Origin: Mediterraneibacter catenae
GTDB taxonomy: Bacteria; Bacillota; Clostridia; Lachnospirales; Lachnospiraceae
Reading direction: 5' to 3'
Length of the DNA: 64,000 nucleotides
NCBI RefSeq assembly: GCF_008691045.1
Contig: NZ_VMSO01000009.1
Location: 58,735 to 122,734, forward strand
Shown here one piece after another: positions 50,635 through 59,168 of this stretch (within the stretch, counting starts at the first letter, position 1; each line of letters opens with the position of its first letter). The notes under the pieces are model-generated. The model had not been told where the DNA came from. It searched no databases and saw only the letters and a list, made by a program, of their open reading frames with translations. Made by a program: the position numbers and the translations under genes.

Positions 50635-52389
50635 ATGAGTCAGAAAGTGGAAAACATCCTTAATCTTGCTCTTGAGGCAACCCCGGAAGAGCGGGCACGT
50701 TCCGGAGAGCTGGACGTTGGGTATGACCCGGAAGAAAGGGAGTGGGAGCTGATCGTAAAATATTCCGGCAGTCTGGAACCTGTAAGAGAGATAGCGTCGT
50801 CTGTTACGGAGCTGATGAACGGCTATGCGGTCATTGTGATCCAGGAAGACCGGATCGAAGAGCTTGCCTCATTTCCAGAAGTGGAGTTCATCGAGAAGCC
50901 GAAAAGCCTTTATTTTCAGGCAGATGTGGGGCGGCAGGTCTCCTGCATAGATACAGTTCAGACAGCGCCTTATAACTTAAGCGGGCGGGGCGTCCTTGTA
51001 GGAATTGTTGACAGCGGAATTGATTATGAGAATCCTGATTTCAGGAATGATGACGGTACAACAAGGATTGCAGCTATGTGGGATCAGTCCATATCGGGAA
51101 ATCCGCCGGCAGGGTATGCTGTGGGAAGTGAATTTACAAGGGAAGATATCAATGCAGTGCTGGCAGAGAGCGGTTTCGGCGGATTTCCGTCGGGAAGCCC
51201 GGGGCCGGTACTGAGCCGTGACACGAGCGGTCATGGAACCGCGGTGGCAGGGATTGCAGCGGGAAATGGACGCGGAAGCGAGGGGCGGCAGTATCGGGGT
51301 GCGGCGCCGGAGGCAGAGCTTATTATCGTGAAAATGGGAACTCCGCGTCCGGACGGATTTCCGCGTACGACTGAACTGATGATGGGGGCAGACTATGTGA
51401 TACGGAAAGCTCTCGATATGAGAAAGCCGGTTGCGCTAAATATCAGCTTCGGGAATACGTATGGCTCTCATGACGGTACCTCTCTGGTAGAACGCTTCCT
51501 CAATGGTATTGCGGACACATGGAAGAACGTGATCTGCATCGGGAGTGGAAATGAGGGCAATGCAGCCGGGCATGCGGCAGGGCAGGTAAGGGACGATGAA
51601 GAGTCTGTGCAGGAACTGGCTGTCCAGGCGCGTGAACCGGCACTGAATCTGCAGATCTGGAAATCATACGTCGATGAGATGGACATTTCCGTAGTGAATC
51701 CTTCCGGTGAGCGTGCGGGACCGTTCCGGGAGATTCTCGGCCCGCAGCGCTTCCTGCTGGGCGGCACGGAGCTTTTGATCTATTACGGAGAGCCGCAGCC
51801 TTACAGCGTCAGACAGGAGATCTACATTTCCTTTCTTCCGGTGCAATCCTATGTGGACAGCGGCGTGTGGCGCATTGTTCTGACTCCCCGCCGTATTGTG
51901 GATGGAATGTATCAGATGTGGCTTCCATCGCTGACGGCTCTGAATGTGGGAACCTCATTCCTCACTCCGAACAGTTCCACAACACTGACTATTCCGTCTA
52001 CGGCTTCTTTGGCGGTAACAGTGGCGGCGTATGACGCGAGGACATTTTCCTATGCTGACTTTTCCGGAAGGGGACCGGCGGCAGTCTATGAAGGGAGTAA
52101 TGTACTGAAACCTGATCTTGCGGCTCCAGGCGTCCTGATCAATGCACCTGTTCCCGGAGGCGGTTACCGGGCTTTTTCCGGCACCTCGTTTGCCGCGCCT
52201 TTTGTCACGGGAAGCGCGGCCCTTCTGATGGAATGGGGAATCGTACAGGGAAACGATCCGTATCTTTACGGGGAAAAAGTGAAAGCATATCTGAGGCGAG
52301 GGGCAAGAGAACTGTCGGGATACAATGAGTGGCCGAATTCGCTGCTGGGGTTCGGGGCATTGTGTGTGAAAGACAGCCTGCCATTATAA
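50635..52389 (+). CDS. Subtilisin-family serine protease without signal peptide (CspA/B/C-like)
   Basis: A 584-residue S8 peptidase. The catalytic triad is intact: Asp in VGIVDSGIDYENPDF (about 126), His in DTSGHGTAVAGIAAGNGRG (about 200) and Ser in FSGTSFAAPFVTGSAALLM (about 518). A 90-residue N-terminal prodomain-like part precedes it, and a beta-insert (about 330-460) splits the domain, as in the germination proteases CspA/B/C of Clostridia. No signal peptide, so it acts in the cytoplasm or inside spores. No csp partner is adjacent. Confidence 0.87.
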   Translation: MSQKVENILNLALEATPEERARSGELDVGYDPEEREWELIVKYSGSLEPVREIASSVTELMNGYAVIVIQEDRIEELASFPEVEFIEKPKSLYFQADVGRQVSCIDTVQTAPYNLSGRGVLVGIVDSGIDYENPDFRNDDGTTRIAAMWDQSISGNPPAGYAVGSEFTREDINAVLAESGFGGFPSGSPGPVLSRDTSGHGTAVAGIAAGNGRGSEGRQYRGAAPEAELIIVKMGTPRPDGFPRTTELMMGADYVIRKALDMRKPVALNISFGNTYGSHDGTSLVERFLNGIADTWKNVICIGSGNEGNAAGHAAGQVRDDEESVQELAVQAREPALNLQIWKSYVDEMDISVVNPSGERAGPFREILGPQRFLLGGTELLIYYGEPQPYSVRQEIYISFLPVQSYVDSGVWRIVLTPRRIVDGMYQMWLPSLTALNVGTSFLTPNSSTTLTIPSTASLAVTVAAYDARTFSYADFSGRGPAAVYEGSNVLKPDLAAPGVLINAPVPGGGYRAFSGTSFAAPFVTGSAALLMEWGIVQGNDPYLYGEKVKAYLRRGARELSGYNEWPNSLLGFGALCVKDSLPL

Positions 52390-52483
52390 GTCTACTCGTT
52401 CCGTATGATCTGGAACGATCCGCGTCTGCATAAGGAACATATCATCCTGTTCCGGACATCCGGATTACTTCTTTGGTTAAGGT

Positions 52484-52512
52484 TTGTAAGCCTGTGATTA
52501 TTATGGTATAAT
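52484..52512 (+). promoter_or_regulatory. Promoter of the ABC exporter operon
   Basis: TTGTAA (52484-52489), 17-bp spacer, TATAAT (52507-52512), 49 bp before the start. Confidence 0.7.
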
Positions 52513-52560
52513 CATTTGTGAATAAAGTCTGTATAAAAGAAGGAAAAACAGGAGATACAA

Positions 52561-54327
52561 ATGAAATCGCTTCTTATATATCTGAAAAACTACAAAAAGG
52601 AATCTGTACTGGCGCCTCTTTTTAAAATGCTGGAGGCGTCTTTTGAATTGCTCGTACCGCTTGTTATGGCGGCGGTTATTGATGTCGGAATCGCGGACAA
52701 AAATGAGCCGTACATCATAAAGATGTGTCTGGTGCTCATCGCACTGGGGCTGATCGGGCTTGTGTGTTCTATCACAGCGCAGTATTTCTCGGCAAAGGCT
52801 GCTTCCGGATTCGGCACAGGGGTAAGACGTGCCTTATTTGAACATATACAGAATCTCACTTTTACAGAAATGGATACGATCGGAAGTTCCACGCTGATCA
52901 CAAGACTGACCAGTGATATCAATCAGGCACAGGCCGGAGTGAATCTGGTGCTGCGGCTTTTCCTTCGGTCGCCGTTTATTGTATTCGGCGCCATGATCAT
53001 GGCTTTTACCGTAGATGTGCAGGCTGCGCTGATCTTTGTCGTGGTCATACCTGTCCTGTCAGTGATCGTATTCGGCGTCATGCTCGTGACCATGCCTCTG
53101 TACAGGAAAGTACAGTCCCATCTTGACAGCGTCCTGCTCACGACAAGAGAGAATCTGGCAGGAGCCCGTGTTATTCGAGCTTTCAATAAAGAAGAGGAAG
53201 AGCGGGAGAGGTTTGAAGAAGAAAACCAGACACTGACAGATGCCCAGAAATTTGTGGGGAGGATATCGGGACTTATGAATCCTCTGACCTATATTGTCGT
53301 AAACGGCGGGATCATCGCGCTGATCTATGCGGGGGCGGTGCGGGTCAATGTGGGTGATCTGACTCAGGGAGAGGTTGTGGCTCTAGTTAATTATATGTCA
53401 CAGATCCTTGTGGAGCTCGTAAAGCTCGCAAATCTCATAATCACAGTCACAAAAGCGGTTGCCTGTGGCAACAGGATTGGCGGTGTACTGAAAATACAGC
53501 CGGATATGCAGGATGGAGACAGTATATTCCGGCCGGCTGATGCCATATCCAAAGATGCGGCGCAGCGTCGTGAAGATATTCCGGCAGTGGAGTTTGATCA
53601 TGTCTCTCTTACTTATAAGGGCGCAGCGGGAGAATCACTGACAGATATTACATTCCGTGCTATGAGGGGGCAGACGATCGGTATTATCGGAGGAACGGGT
53701 TCGGGAAAATCTTCGCTTGTGAATATGATCCCGAGGTTCTATGATGCTACATGCGGCATGATCAGGATATTCGGAAATGATATCAGGGACTACAAAACAG
53801 AAAGCCTGAGGTCACACATCGGCGTTGTCCTGCAGAAGGCGGTCCTCTTCAAAGGGACGATCGCAGAGAACCTGCGCTGGGGTAATGAGAAAGCATCGGA
53901 CGAAGAGCTGGAAGAGGCATTGGAAATCTCTCAGGCAAAAGAGTTTGTCGACCAGAAACCGGGCAGGCTTGAATTTCAGATCGAGCAGGGCGGACGGAAT
54001 CTGTCCGGCGGCCAGAAGCAGAGACTTACAATAGCAAGGGCACTCGTAAGAAAGCCGGAGATTCTGATCCTGGATGACAGTGCATCAGCACTTGACTTTG
54101 CTACAGATGCGGCGCTGCGGGCTGCGATACGTTCTATGAAAGATGATCCCACTGTATTTATTGTCTCCCAGAGGGCGTCCTCCGTACAGTATGCTGACCA
54201 GATCATCGTGCTGGATGACGGCAGAGCGGCCGGGATAGGGACACATGATGAACTGCTTGTGTCATGTCCGGCTTATCAGGAGATTTACTATTCCCAGTTC
54301 CCGAAGGAGGCAGTGTCTAATGGCTGA
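52561..54327 (+). CDS. Heterodimeric ABC exporter half, degenerate ATP site side
   Basis: A 588-residue half-transporter with six membrane helices (about 15-300) and an ATPase domain. Walker A IGGTGSGKSS and signature NLSGGQKQR are canonical, but Walker B reads LILDDSASALD (Asp instead of the catalytic Glu) and the switch region FIVSQRAS has Gln for His. It is therefore the Walker A/B side of the non-hydrolysing site. The partner gene starts 8 nt before its stop. Similar to BmrC/LmrC-type drug or lipid exporters. Confidence 0.93.
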   Translation: MKSLLIYLKNYKKESVLAPLFKMLEASFELLVPLVMAAVIDVGIADKNEPYIIKMCLVLIALGLIGLVCSITAQYFSAKAASGFGTGVRRALFEHIQNLTFTEMDTIGSSTLITRLTSDINQAQAGVNLVLRLFLRSPFIVFGAMIMAFTVDVQAALIFVVVIPVLSVIVFGVMLVTMPLYRKVQSHLDSVLLTTRENLAGARVIRAFNKEEEERERFEEENQTLTDAQKFVGRISGLMNPLTYIVVNGGIIALIYAGAVRVNVGDLTQGEVVALVNYMSQILVELVKLANLIITVTKAVACGNRIGGVLKIQPDMQDGDSIFRPADAISKDAAQRREDIPAVEFDHVSLTYKGAAGESLTDITFRAMRGQTIGIIGGTGSGKSSLVNMIPRFYDATCGMIRIFGNDIRDYKTESLRSHIGVVLQKAVLFKGTIAENLRWGNEKASDEELEEALEISQAKEFVDQKPGRLEFQIEQGGRNLSGGQKQRLTIARALVRKPEILILDDSASALDFATDAALRAAIRSMKDDPTVFIVSQRASSVQYADQIIVLDDGRAAGIGTHDELLVSCPAYQEIYYSQFPKEAVSNG

Positions 54328-56134
54328 CAGTAAGAAAACAGTACATCAGGTGTCTGATGAGAAGAGAAAGCCCGGGCAGGGAGAGACATTGAAGAAAGTG
54401 TTCCGTCATCTCGGAAAATACAGGATCTTCGTTGTGTTTTCCATATTACTTGCAACGATCTCCGTGGCGCTGACGCTCTATGTGCCGAAGCTGACCGGAT
54501 ATGCGGTGGACTATATCATTGCTGCGGGCAAAGTGGATTTTCCCGGTGTGTTCCGGGTTATGATACAGATTGGTGTCTGCACACTCATCACGGCGCTGGC
54601 GCAGTGGCTGATGAATGTATGCAATAACAAGATGACGTATCAGGTAGTACAGGATATCCGTAACGAGGCATTTCGTAAAATCGAGATCCTTCCGTTGAAA
54701 TATATTGACGGTCATCCATATGGTGAGGTGGTCAGCCGTGTGATCGCAGATGTGGATCAGTTTGCGGACGGGCTTCTGATGGGATTTACTCAGCTTTTTA
54801 CGGGGGTCGCCACGATCGTAGGAACATTCTGTTTTATGCTGTCGGTAAATGTGACGATCACGTTTGTTGTAGTACTGATCACGCCGGTCTCGTTCCTGGT
54901 GGCGAATTTTATCGCGAAGCGGACATTCTCTATGTTCCGTCTGCAGTCTGAGATCAGAGGTGAACAGACAGGGCTGATCGATGAGATGGTCGGAAACCAG
55001 AAAGTTGTGCAGGCGTTCGGCCGGGGGAAAGATGTGACGGAACAGTTTGATGAGATAAACGAACGCCTTGGCAAAGCATATCTGAAAGCAATATTTTTTT
55101 CCTCTATCACAAATCCTTCTACACGGTTTGTAAACAGCCTTGTCTATACCGGCGTAGGGATTACGGGAGCTTTTGCCGTTGTAAGAGGATCGCTTTCCGT
55201 AGGACAGCTCTCGAGTTTCTTAAGCTATGCCAACCAGTATACAAAGCCGTTCAACGAGATATCCGGTGTTGTGACAGAGTTCCAGAACGCGGTGGCGTGT
55301 GCGCAGCGGATCTTTGATCTTATAGAAGAAGAACCGCAGACACCGGAACCGGAGGGGGCTGCGGAGCTGAAAGATATTGCCGGATATGTCAAGGCGGAAC
55401 ATGTTGATTTTTCCTATGTGGAGGAGCAGGAACTGATCCGTGATTTTAATCTTACCGTTAAGCCCGGACAGAGGATCGCGATCGTCGGACCTACGGGATG
55501 CGGCAAGACGACGATTATCAACCTGCTCATGCGTTTCTATGATGTGAATTCGGGTGTGATATCAGTGGAAGGCATCGATATCCGTGAGATGACCCGAAAA
55601 AGTCTGCGGGCCGGATACGGCATGGTGCTTCAGGATACGTGGCTTAAGACCGGTACGATCCGGGATAATATCATTATGGGACGTCCGGATGCAACAGAGG
55701 AGGAAATCATTGAGGCGGCGAAAGCATCACACATACACAGCTTTATCAGACGTCTGCCAAACGGGTATGATACCTGGATCACGGAAGACGGGGGAGGGCT
55801 CTCCCAGGGACAGAAGCAGCTCCTCTGTATTGCCAGGGTTATGCTGTGCAGACCTCCGATGCTGATACTGGACGAGGCAACCTCATCCATTGATACAAGG
55901 ACAGAGATGAAGATACAGGACGCCTTCGCGGCACTGATGGAAGGCAGGACGACATTCATCGTAGCACACAGACTGTCCACAATCCGGGAGGCGGACGTAA
56001 TCCTTGTAATGAAGGACGGACAGATCATCGAACAGGGAAATCACGAGAGCCTGCTCGCAGAAGGAGGATTCTACAAACATCTGTATGAAAGCCAGTTTGA
56101 ACACAGAACGGGCGAAGCCCGTGTCAGCGGCTAG
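54320..56134 (+). CDS. Heterodimeric ABC exporter half, catalytic side
   Basis: A 604-residue half-transporter with an N-terminal extension of about 30 residues, six helices and an ATPase domain. Walker A VGPTGCGKTT, Walker B MLILDEATSSID with the catalytic Glu and switch FIVAHRLSTI with His are canonical; the signature is LSQGQKQ instead of LSGGQ. Paired with the upstream half it gives one working and one degenerate ATP site. ATG 54320 follows GGAGG and overlaps the upstream gene by 8 nt. Its last codons lie in a tandem repeat. Confidence 0.93.
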   Translation: MADSKKTVHQVSDEKRKPGQGETLKKVFRHLGKYRIFVVFSILLATISVALTLYVPKLTGYAVDYIIAAGKVDFPGVFRVMIQIGVCTLITALAQWLMNVCNNKMTYQVVQDIRNEAFRKIEILPLKYIDGHPYGEVVSRVIADVDQFADGLLMGFTQLFTGVATIVGTFCFMLSVNVTITFVVVLITPVSFLVANFIAKRTFSMFRLQSEIRGEQTGLIDEMVGNQKVVQAFGRGKDVTEQFDEINERLGKAYLKAIFFSSITNPSTRFVNSLVYTGVGITGAFAVVRGSLSVGQLSSFLSYANQYTKPFNEISGVVTEFQNAVACAQRIFDLIEEEPQTPEPEGAAELKDIAGYVKAEHVDFSYVEEQELIRDFNLTVKPGQRIAIVGPTGCGKTTIINLLMRFYDVNSGVISVEGIDIREMTRKSLRAGYGMVLQDTWLKTGTIRDNIIMGRPDATEEEIIEAAKASHIHSFIRRLPNGYDTWITEDGGGLSQGQKQLLCIARVMLCRPPMLILDEATSSIDTRTEMKIQDAFAALMEGRTTFIVAHRLSTIREADVILVMKDGQIIEQGNHESLLAEGGFYKHLYESQFEHRTGEARVSG

Positions 56135-56295
56135 GCGCTGACGAGCTGCAGAGCAGCGTTGTGTTCACGAGAAAGAAGCGGAGCGGATTTCGAGTGTCCG
56201 CGAAGATACAGAACGGGCGAAGCCCGTGTCAGCGGCTAGGCGCTGACGAGCTGCGGAGCAGCGCTGTGTTCACGAGAAAGGAGCGAAGCGGATTT
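56103..56295 (+). repeat. Two 88-bp tandem copies with a 17-bp spacer
   Basis: Copies at 56103-56190 and 56208-56295 (period 105 bp) differ at a few bases. Each contains short palindromes such as CGGGCGAAGCCCG and TCAGCGGCTAGGCGCTGA. Copy 1 includes the stop codon of the ABC gene; copy 2 supplies the ribosome site region (AAGGAGCGAAG) of the next gene. Confidence 0.85.
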
Positions 56296-57336
56296 ATGGA
56301 AAGACTGAGCACACTGTGCTATATCGAGCAGAACGGCAAGTATCTGATGCTCCACCGTACGGTGAAGGAAAATGATGTAAATAAGGATAAATGGATCGGT
56401 GTGGGCGGGCATTTTGAATATGGCGAGAGTCCGGAAGAATGTCTCTTGCGCGAAGTGAAGGAGGAGACAGGGTATACACTGACTTCCTGGCAGTACCGGG
56501 GGATCGTGACCTTTGTGTACGGGGAGGATACGGTAGAATACATGTCGCTCTACACAGCAGACGGTTTTGAAGGTGAACCGGTCGAATGTGACGAGGGAGA
56601 GCTCGAATGGGTGGACAAAAAAGATATTCCGGCGCTGGAATTGTGGGAGGGAGATAAGGTATTTTTCCGCCTGCTGGATATGGGGAGAGAGTTCTTCTCT
56701 CTCAAACTTGTATACGACAGACAGGATGTTCTCCAATATGCAGCTCTTGACGGAGTTCCCATGGAACTGTTTGATGAGATCAGAGAGGACGGCAGCAGGA
56801 CCGGGGCGGTGAAAGAACGCGGCGTCGTGCATGAGGATGGAACACTTCATGCTACAGTGCACACATGGATCGTGCGCCCGAATGACAGGAGCGGGTACGA
56901 TCTGCTCCTGCAGAAACGAAGTGAATGTAAAGATTCCAACCCGGGATGCTGGGATATTTCTTCTGCCGGTCATATTGAGGCGGGACACGGACAGCTCGAG
57001 AGTGCCTTGCGGGAACTAAAAGAGGAACTTGGGATTGATGCCTGCCAGGAACAGCTCCGTGAAGCAGGGACGAGAAGGTGCGGATTTGAAAGTGAGTTCT
57101 ACGGACGGACATTTCGGGATAATGAGCTGAGCACGATCTATATTTACGAAGAGCCGGTGGAGGTTGACAGTCTGACTTTGCAGGAGTCGGAAGTTTCAGC
57201 AGTAGAATGGATGGATTATGACGAGTGCCGAAAGAAAGTTTCGGACAATTCATTTGAACACTGTATCTATGCCGATGAACTGGATATAGTTGGAAAAGCG
57301 CTGGGGATACTGCGGCAGGAAAATACAGACCGGTAA
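56296..57336 (+). CDS. Tandem Nudix hydrolase fusion
   Basis: A 346-residue protein with two complete Nudix boxes. The first (about 38-60), GHFEYGESPEECLLREVKEETG, resembles MutT/8-oxo-dGTPase (YLMLHRTVKENDVNKDKWIGVGG); the second (about 222-243), GHIEAGHGQLESALRELKEELG, sits in a domain like isopentenyl-diphosphate isomerase or YfcD (VNVHDGTLHATVHTWIV-like, LLLQKRS). Both have all catalytic Glu residues. The fusion could sanitise two pyrophosphate classes. ATG 56296 is used; the longer frame reads repeat DNA. Confidence 0.87.
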   Translation: MERLSTLCYIEQNGKYLMLHRTVKENDVNKDKWIGVGGHFEYGESPEECLLREVKEETGYTLTSWQYRGIVTFVYGEDTVEYMSLYTADGFEGEPVECDEGELEWVDKKDIPALELWEGDKVFFRLLDMGREFFSLKLVYDRQDVLQYAALDGVPMELFDEIREDGSRTGAVKERGVVHEDGTLHATVHTWIVRPNDRSGYDLLLQKRSECKDSNPGCWDISSAGHIEAGHGQLESALRELKEELGIDACQEQLREAGTRRCGFESEFYGRTFRDNELSTIYIYEEPVEVDSLTLQESEVSAVEWMDYDECRKKVSDNSFEHCIYADELDIVGKALGILRQENTDR

Positions 57337-57383
57337 GATGTACAGTCAGTCTGTATCAGAAGACGGAGGAGAATAATAAGACC

Positions 57384-57908
57384 ATGAAATATGCAGTTGT
57401 GTATGAGAGTGCCACAGGAAATACAAAGATGCTGGCAGAGGAGATAAAAAAAGCACTGGGAGATTCGGAATGCATATATTTCGGAACAGCGGAGGGAAAT
57501 ATCCGAAGTATGACGAAGGATGCGGATATTGTTTTCATTGGCTTTTGGACGGATAAAGGAGAATGCAGCGGAAAAGCTGCACAATATATGGGAACATTGC
57601 ATGACAGAAATGTGTTCCTTTTCGGAACGGCAGGATTCGGCGGCTCGCAGCAGTATTTCTCAGAGATTATCAAACGTGTATCCGGCTGCTTGCCGGAAGG
57701 AAATGTTCTGGCGGGAACTTATATGTGTCAGGGAAAAATGCCGGAGAGTGTACGGAAACGTTACGAAGCGATGCAGAAGGAGGCCCCGCAGGATGAAAAG
57801 GTGAAAATGATGATAGAAAATTATGACAGAGCTCTGATACATCCGGATGAAGAAGATTTGTTACATCTGAGGGAAGCTGTGATCGAATCGGTTAGTCCGG
57901 AGAAATGA
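57384..57908 (+). CDS. Flavodoxin-family protein
   Basis: A 174-residue flavodoxin-like protein: FMN phosphate loop YESATGNTKMLAEEI, then FIGFWTDKGECSGKAAQYM and LFGTAGFGGSQQYFSEI around the isoalloxazine ring, with a 40-residue C-terminal extension. It carries electrons in small redox steps. GGAGGAGAATAA lies upstream of ATG 57384, 47 bp after the Nudix gene. A partner reductase is not visible here. Confidence 0.88.
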   Translation: MKYAVVYESATGNTKMLAEEIKKALGDSECIYFGTAEGNIRSMTKDADIVFIGFWTDKGECSGKAAQYMGTLHDRNVFLFGTAGFGGSQQYFSEIIKRVSGCLPEGNVLAGTYMCQGKMPESVRKRYEAMQKEAPQDEKVKMMIENYDRALIHPDEEDLLHLREAVIESVSPEK

Positions 57909-57953
57909 GCGTGTGCAGGACACAAGACAGACGGGAAGAGAGGAGAGGAACAT

Positions 57954-58526
57954 ATGACAGAAACGGGAGTGATACATGGCAGATTTCAAGTGCTTCACCT
58001 GAAACATATGGAATATCTGCTGGCAGCCAAGATGAGATGCAGGACTTTATATGTAGGCATTACTCATCCGGATATTTCGGCGTATCCGGCGACCTCACCC
58101 CTTGACAAGCACGGGAGGACAAAAACGGACAATCCTCTTACCTATATTGAAAGGTATGAGATGATCCGTGATGCCCTGCTGGACTTCGGAGTGAAGAGAG
58201 AAGAGTTTGAGATCATCCCGTTTCCGATCAGCAGCCCGGAGCTTCTGCTGCAGTACACACCGGCGGACGCGGTGCATTATATGAGTATATGCAGTGCGTG
58301 GGATGAGGAAAAATATCAGATCCTGTGTTCTCTGGATCTCAATGTTGAAGTTCTCTGGAGAAGGACAGGCGAAGAAAAGGAAATTACGGGATCTGAGCTG
58401 CGGAGCCTGATTGCCAGAGGGGAAGAATGGAAACAGTATGTGCCTAAGACAGCAGCAGAATATCTGGAGAAAAATGGGATTGACCAGAGAATTCGTCAGC
58501 TCTATTATACTTACGGCGGAAGATAG
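57954..58526 (+). CDS. NadM-like nucleotidylyltransferase
   Basis: A 190-residue HxGH-superfamily enzyme: IHGRFQVLHLKHMEYLLAAK (variant of GRFQPxHxGH, with LKH), SPLDKHGRTKTDNPLTYIERYEMI, and ITGSELRSLIARGEEW in the place of the ISSTxIR motif. Closest to nicotinamide-nucleotide adenylyltransferase/cytidylyltransferase-like proteins, which transfer AMP to NMN or similar monophosphates. Gly of the second GH is replaced by Lys. ATG 57954 with GAGAGG. Confidence 0.8.
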   Translation: MTETGVIHGRFQVLHLKHMEYLLAAKMRCRTLYVGITHPDISAYPATSPLDKHGRTKTDNPLTYIERYEMIRDALLDFGVKREEFEIIPFPISSPELLLQYTPADAVHYMSICSAWDEEKYQILCSLDLNVEVLWRRTGEEKEITGSELRSLIARGEEWKQYVPKTAAEYLEKNGIDQRIRQLYYTYGGR

Positions 58527-58550
58527 AAAGCAAAAGGATAGAGAGATGCC

Positions 58551-59051
58551 TTATGGTTCGGCGAAGAGCCCGATGTCCGGGGGCAGAAAAGTGAACAGGA
58601 TGAAAAGAATGAGAAAGAGAACGGTCAGAAAATAAATGGCGGTTCTCTTTCGATATATTCTGGCAGAATCCTGCAGTCTCCATGCATAGAAAAAGGCGCT
58701 GAAAACACTTATAAAAAATATGGTGATATCTATCCATGTGATATTGTGTCCGAGGATACCTGAATAAGTATAGAACAGGACGGGAATCAGGAACGTGCCG
58801 GAAAGCCCGCCGAGAAGCAGTGCGGGGCGCAGGGAGGGGGAAGATTCTGAAACCGGATGCGGAATGAAAAAGGACCAGGAGAGGATAGGGAAAAAAACGA
58901 GTTTCATATGTTCCCAGGTGGATTCGTTTACGGGGCTTATCAGACCGATCAGCAGATTCTGGTCCGACCAGTCATAGAAAAAATGGGAGAGCGTACCGAG
59001 TGCCGAAGTAAAGATGAAACCGATTATAAGATAAAAACGGATATTTTTCAT
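58551..59051 (-). CDS. DUF6512-like membrane protein
   Basis: A 166-residue membrane protein with about five helices: FYLIIGFIFTSALGTLSHFFYDWS, LIGLISPVNESTWEHMKLVFFPIL (NESTWEHMK is a conserved block in this family, as I recall), PALLLGGLSGTFLIPVLFYT, and two more. No function is known. ATG at 59051 lies 7 nt after a strong hairpin; an alternative ATG at 59066 would lie inside it. Convergent with the NadM-like gene. Confidence 0.8.
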   Translation of the reverse strand: MKNIRFYLIIGFIFTSALGTLSHFFYDWSDQNLLIGLISPVNESTWEHMKLVFFPILSWSFFIPHPVSESSPSLRPALLLGGLSGTFLIPVLFYTYSGILGHNITWIDITIFFISVFSAFFYAWRLQDSARIYRKRTAIYFLTVLFLILFILFTFLPPDIGLFAEP

Positions 59052-59101
59052 AAAAAACACCTGCATATACGTTTTGATGATATCGCCAGTATATGCAGGT
59101 G
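59051..59101 (-). terminator. Terminator abutting the DUF6512 start codon
   Basis: Minus strand: CACCTGCATATAC / GTATATGCAGGTG (plus 59089-59101 / 59058-59070) followed by TTTTTTATG. The stem's 3' arm contains the only ribosome-site candidate (AGGTG). It ends the PHP gene transcript or controls DUF6512 translation. Confidence 0.8.
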
Positions 59102-59168
59102 CTCAAATTATTATTCGTTTGACGGTAATGTACAAAGGCAGATGCAGGTTTTGTGGTTGTGCATCCTG

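Noticed and set aside
56161..56295. A longer start of the double-Nudix protein through the tandem repeat
   Set aside because: The 45 added residues are encoded by repeat DNA (FTRK-RSGF twice) and ATG 56296 starts exactly at a typical Nudix N-terminus.
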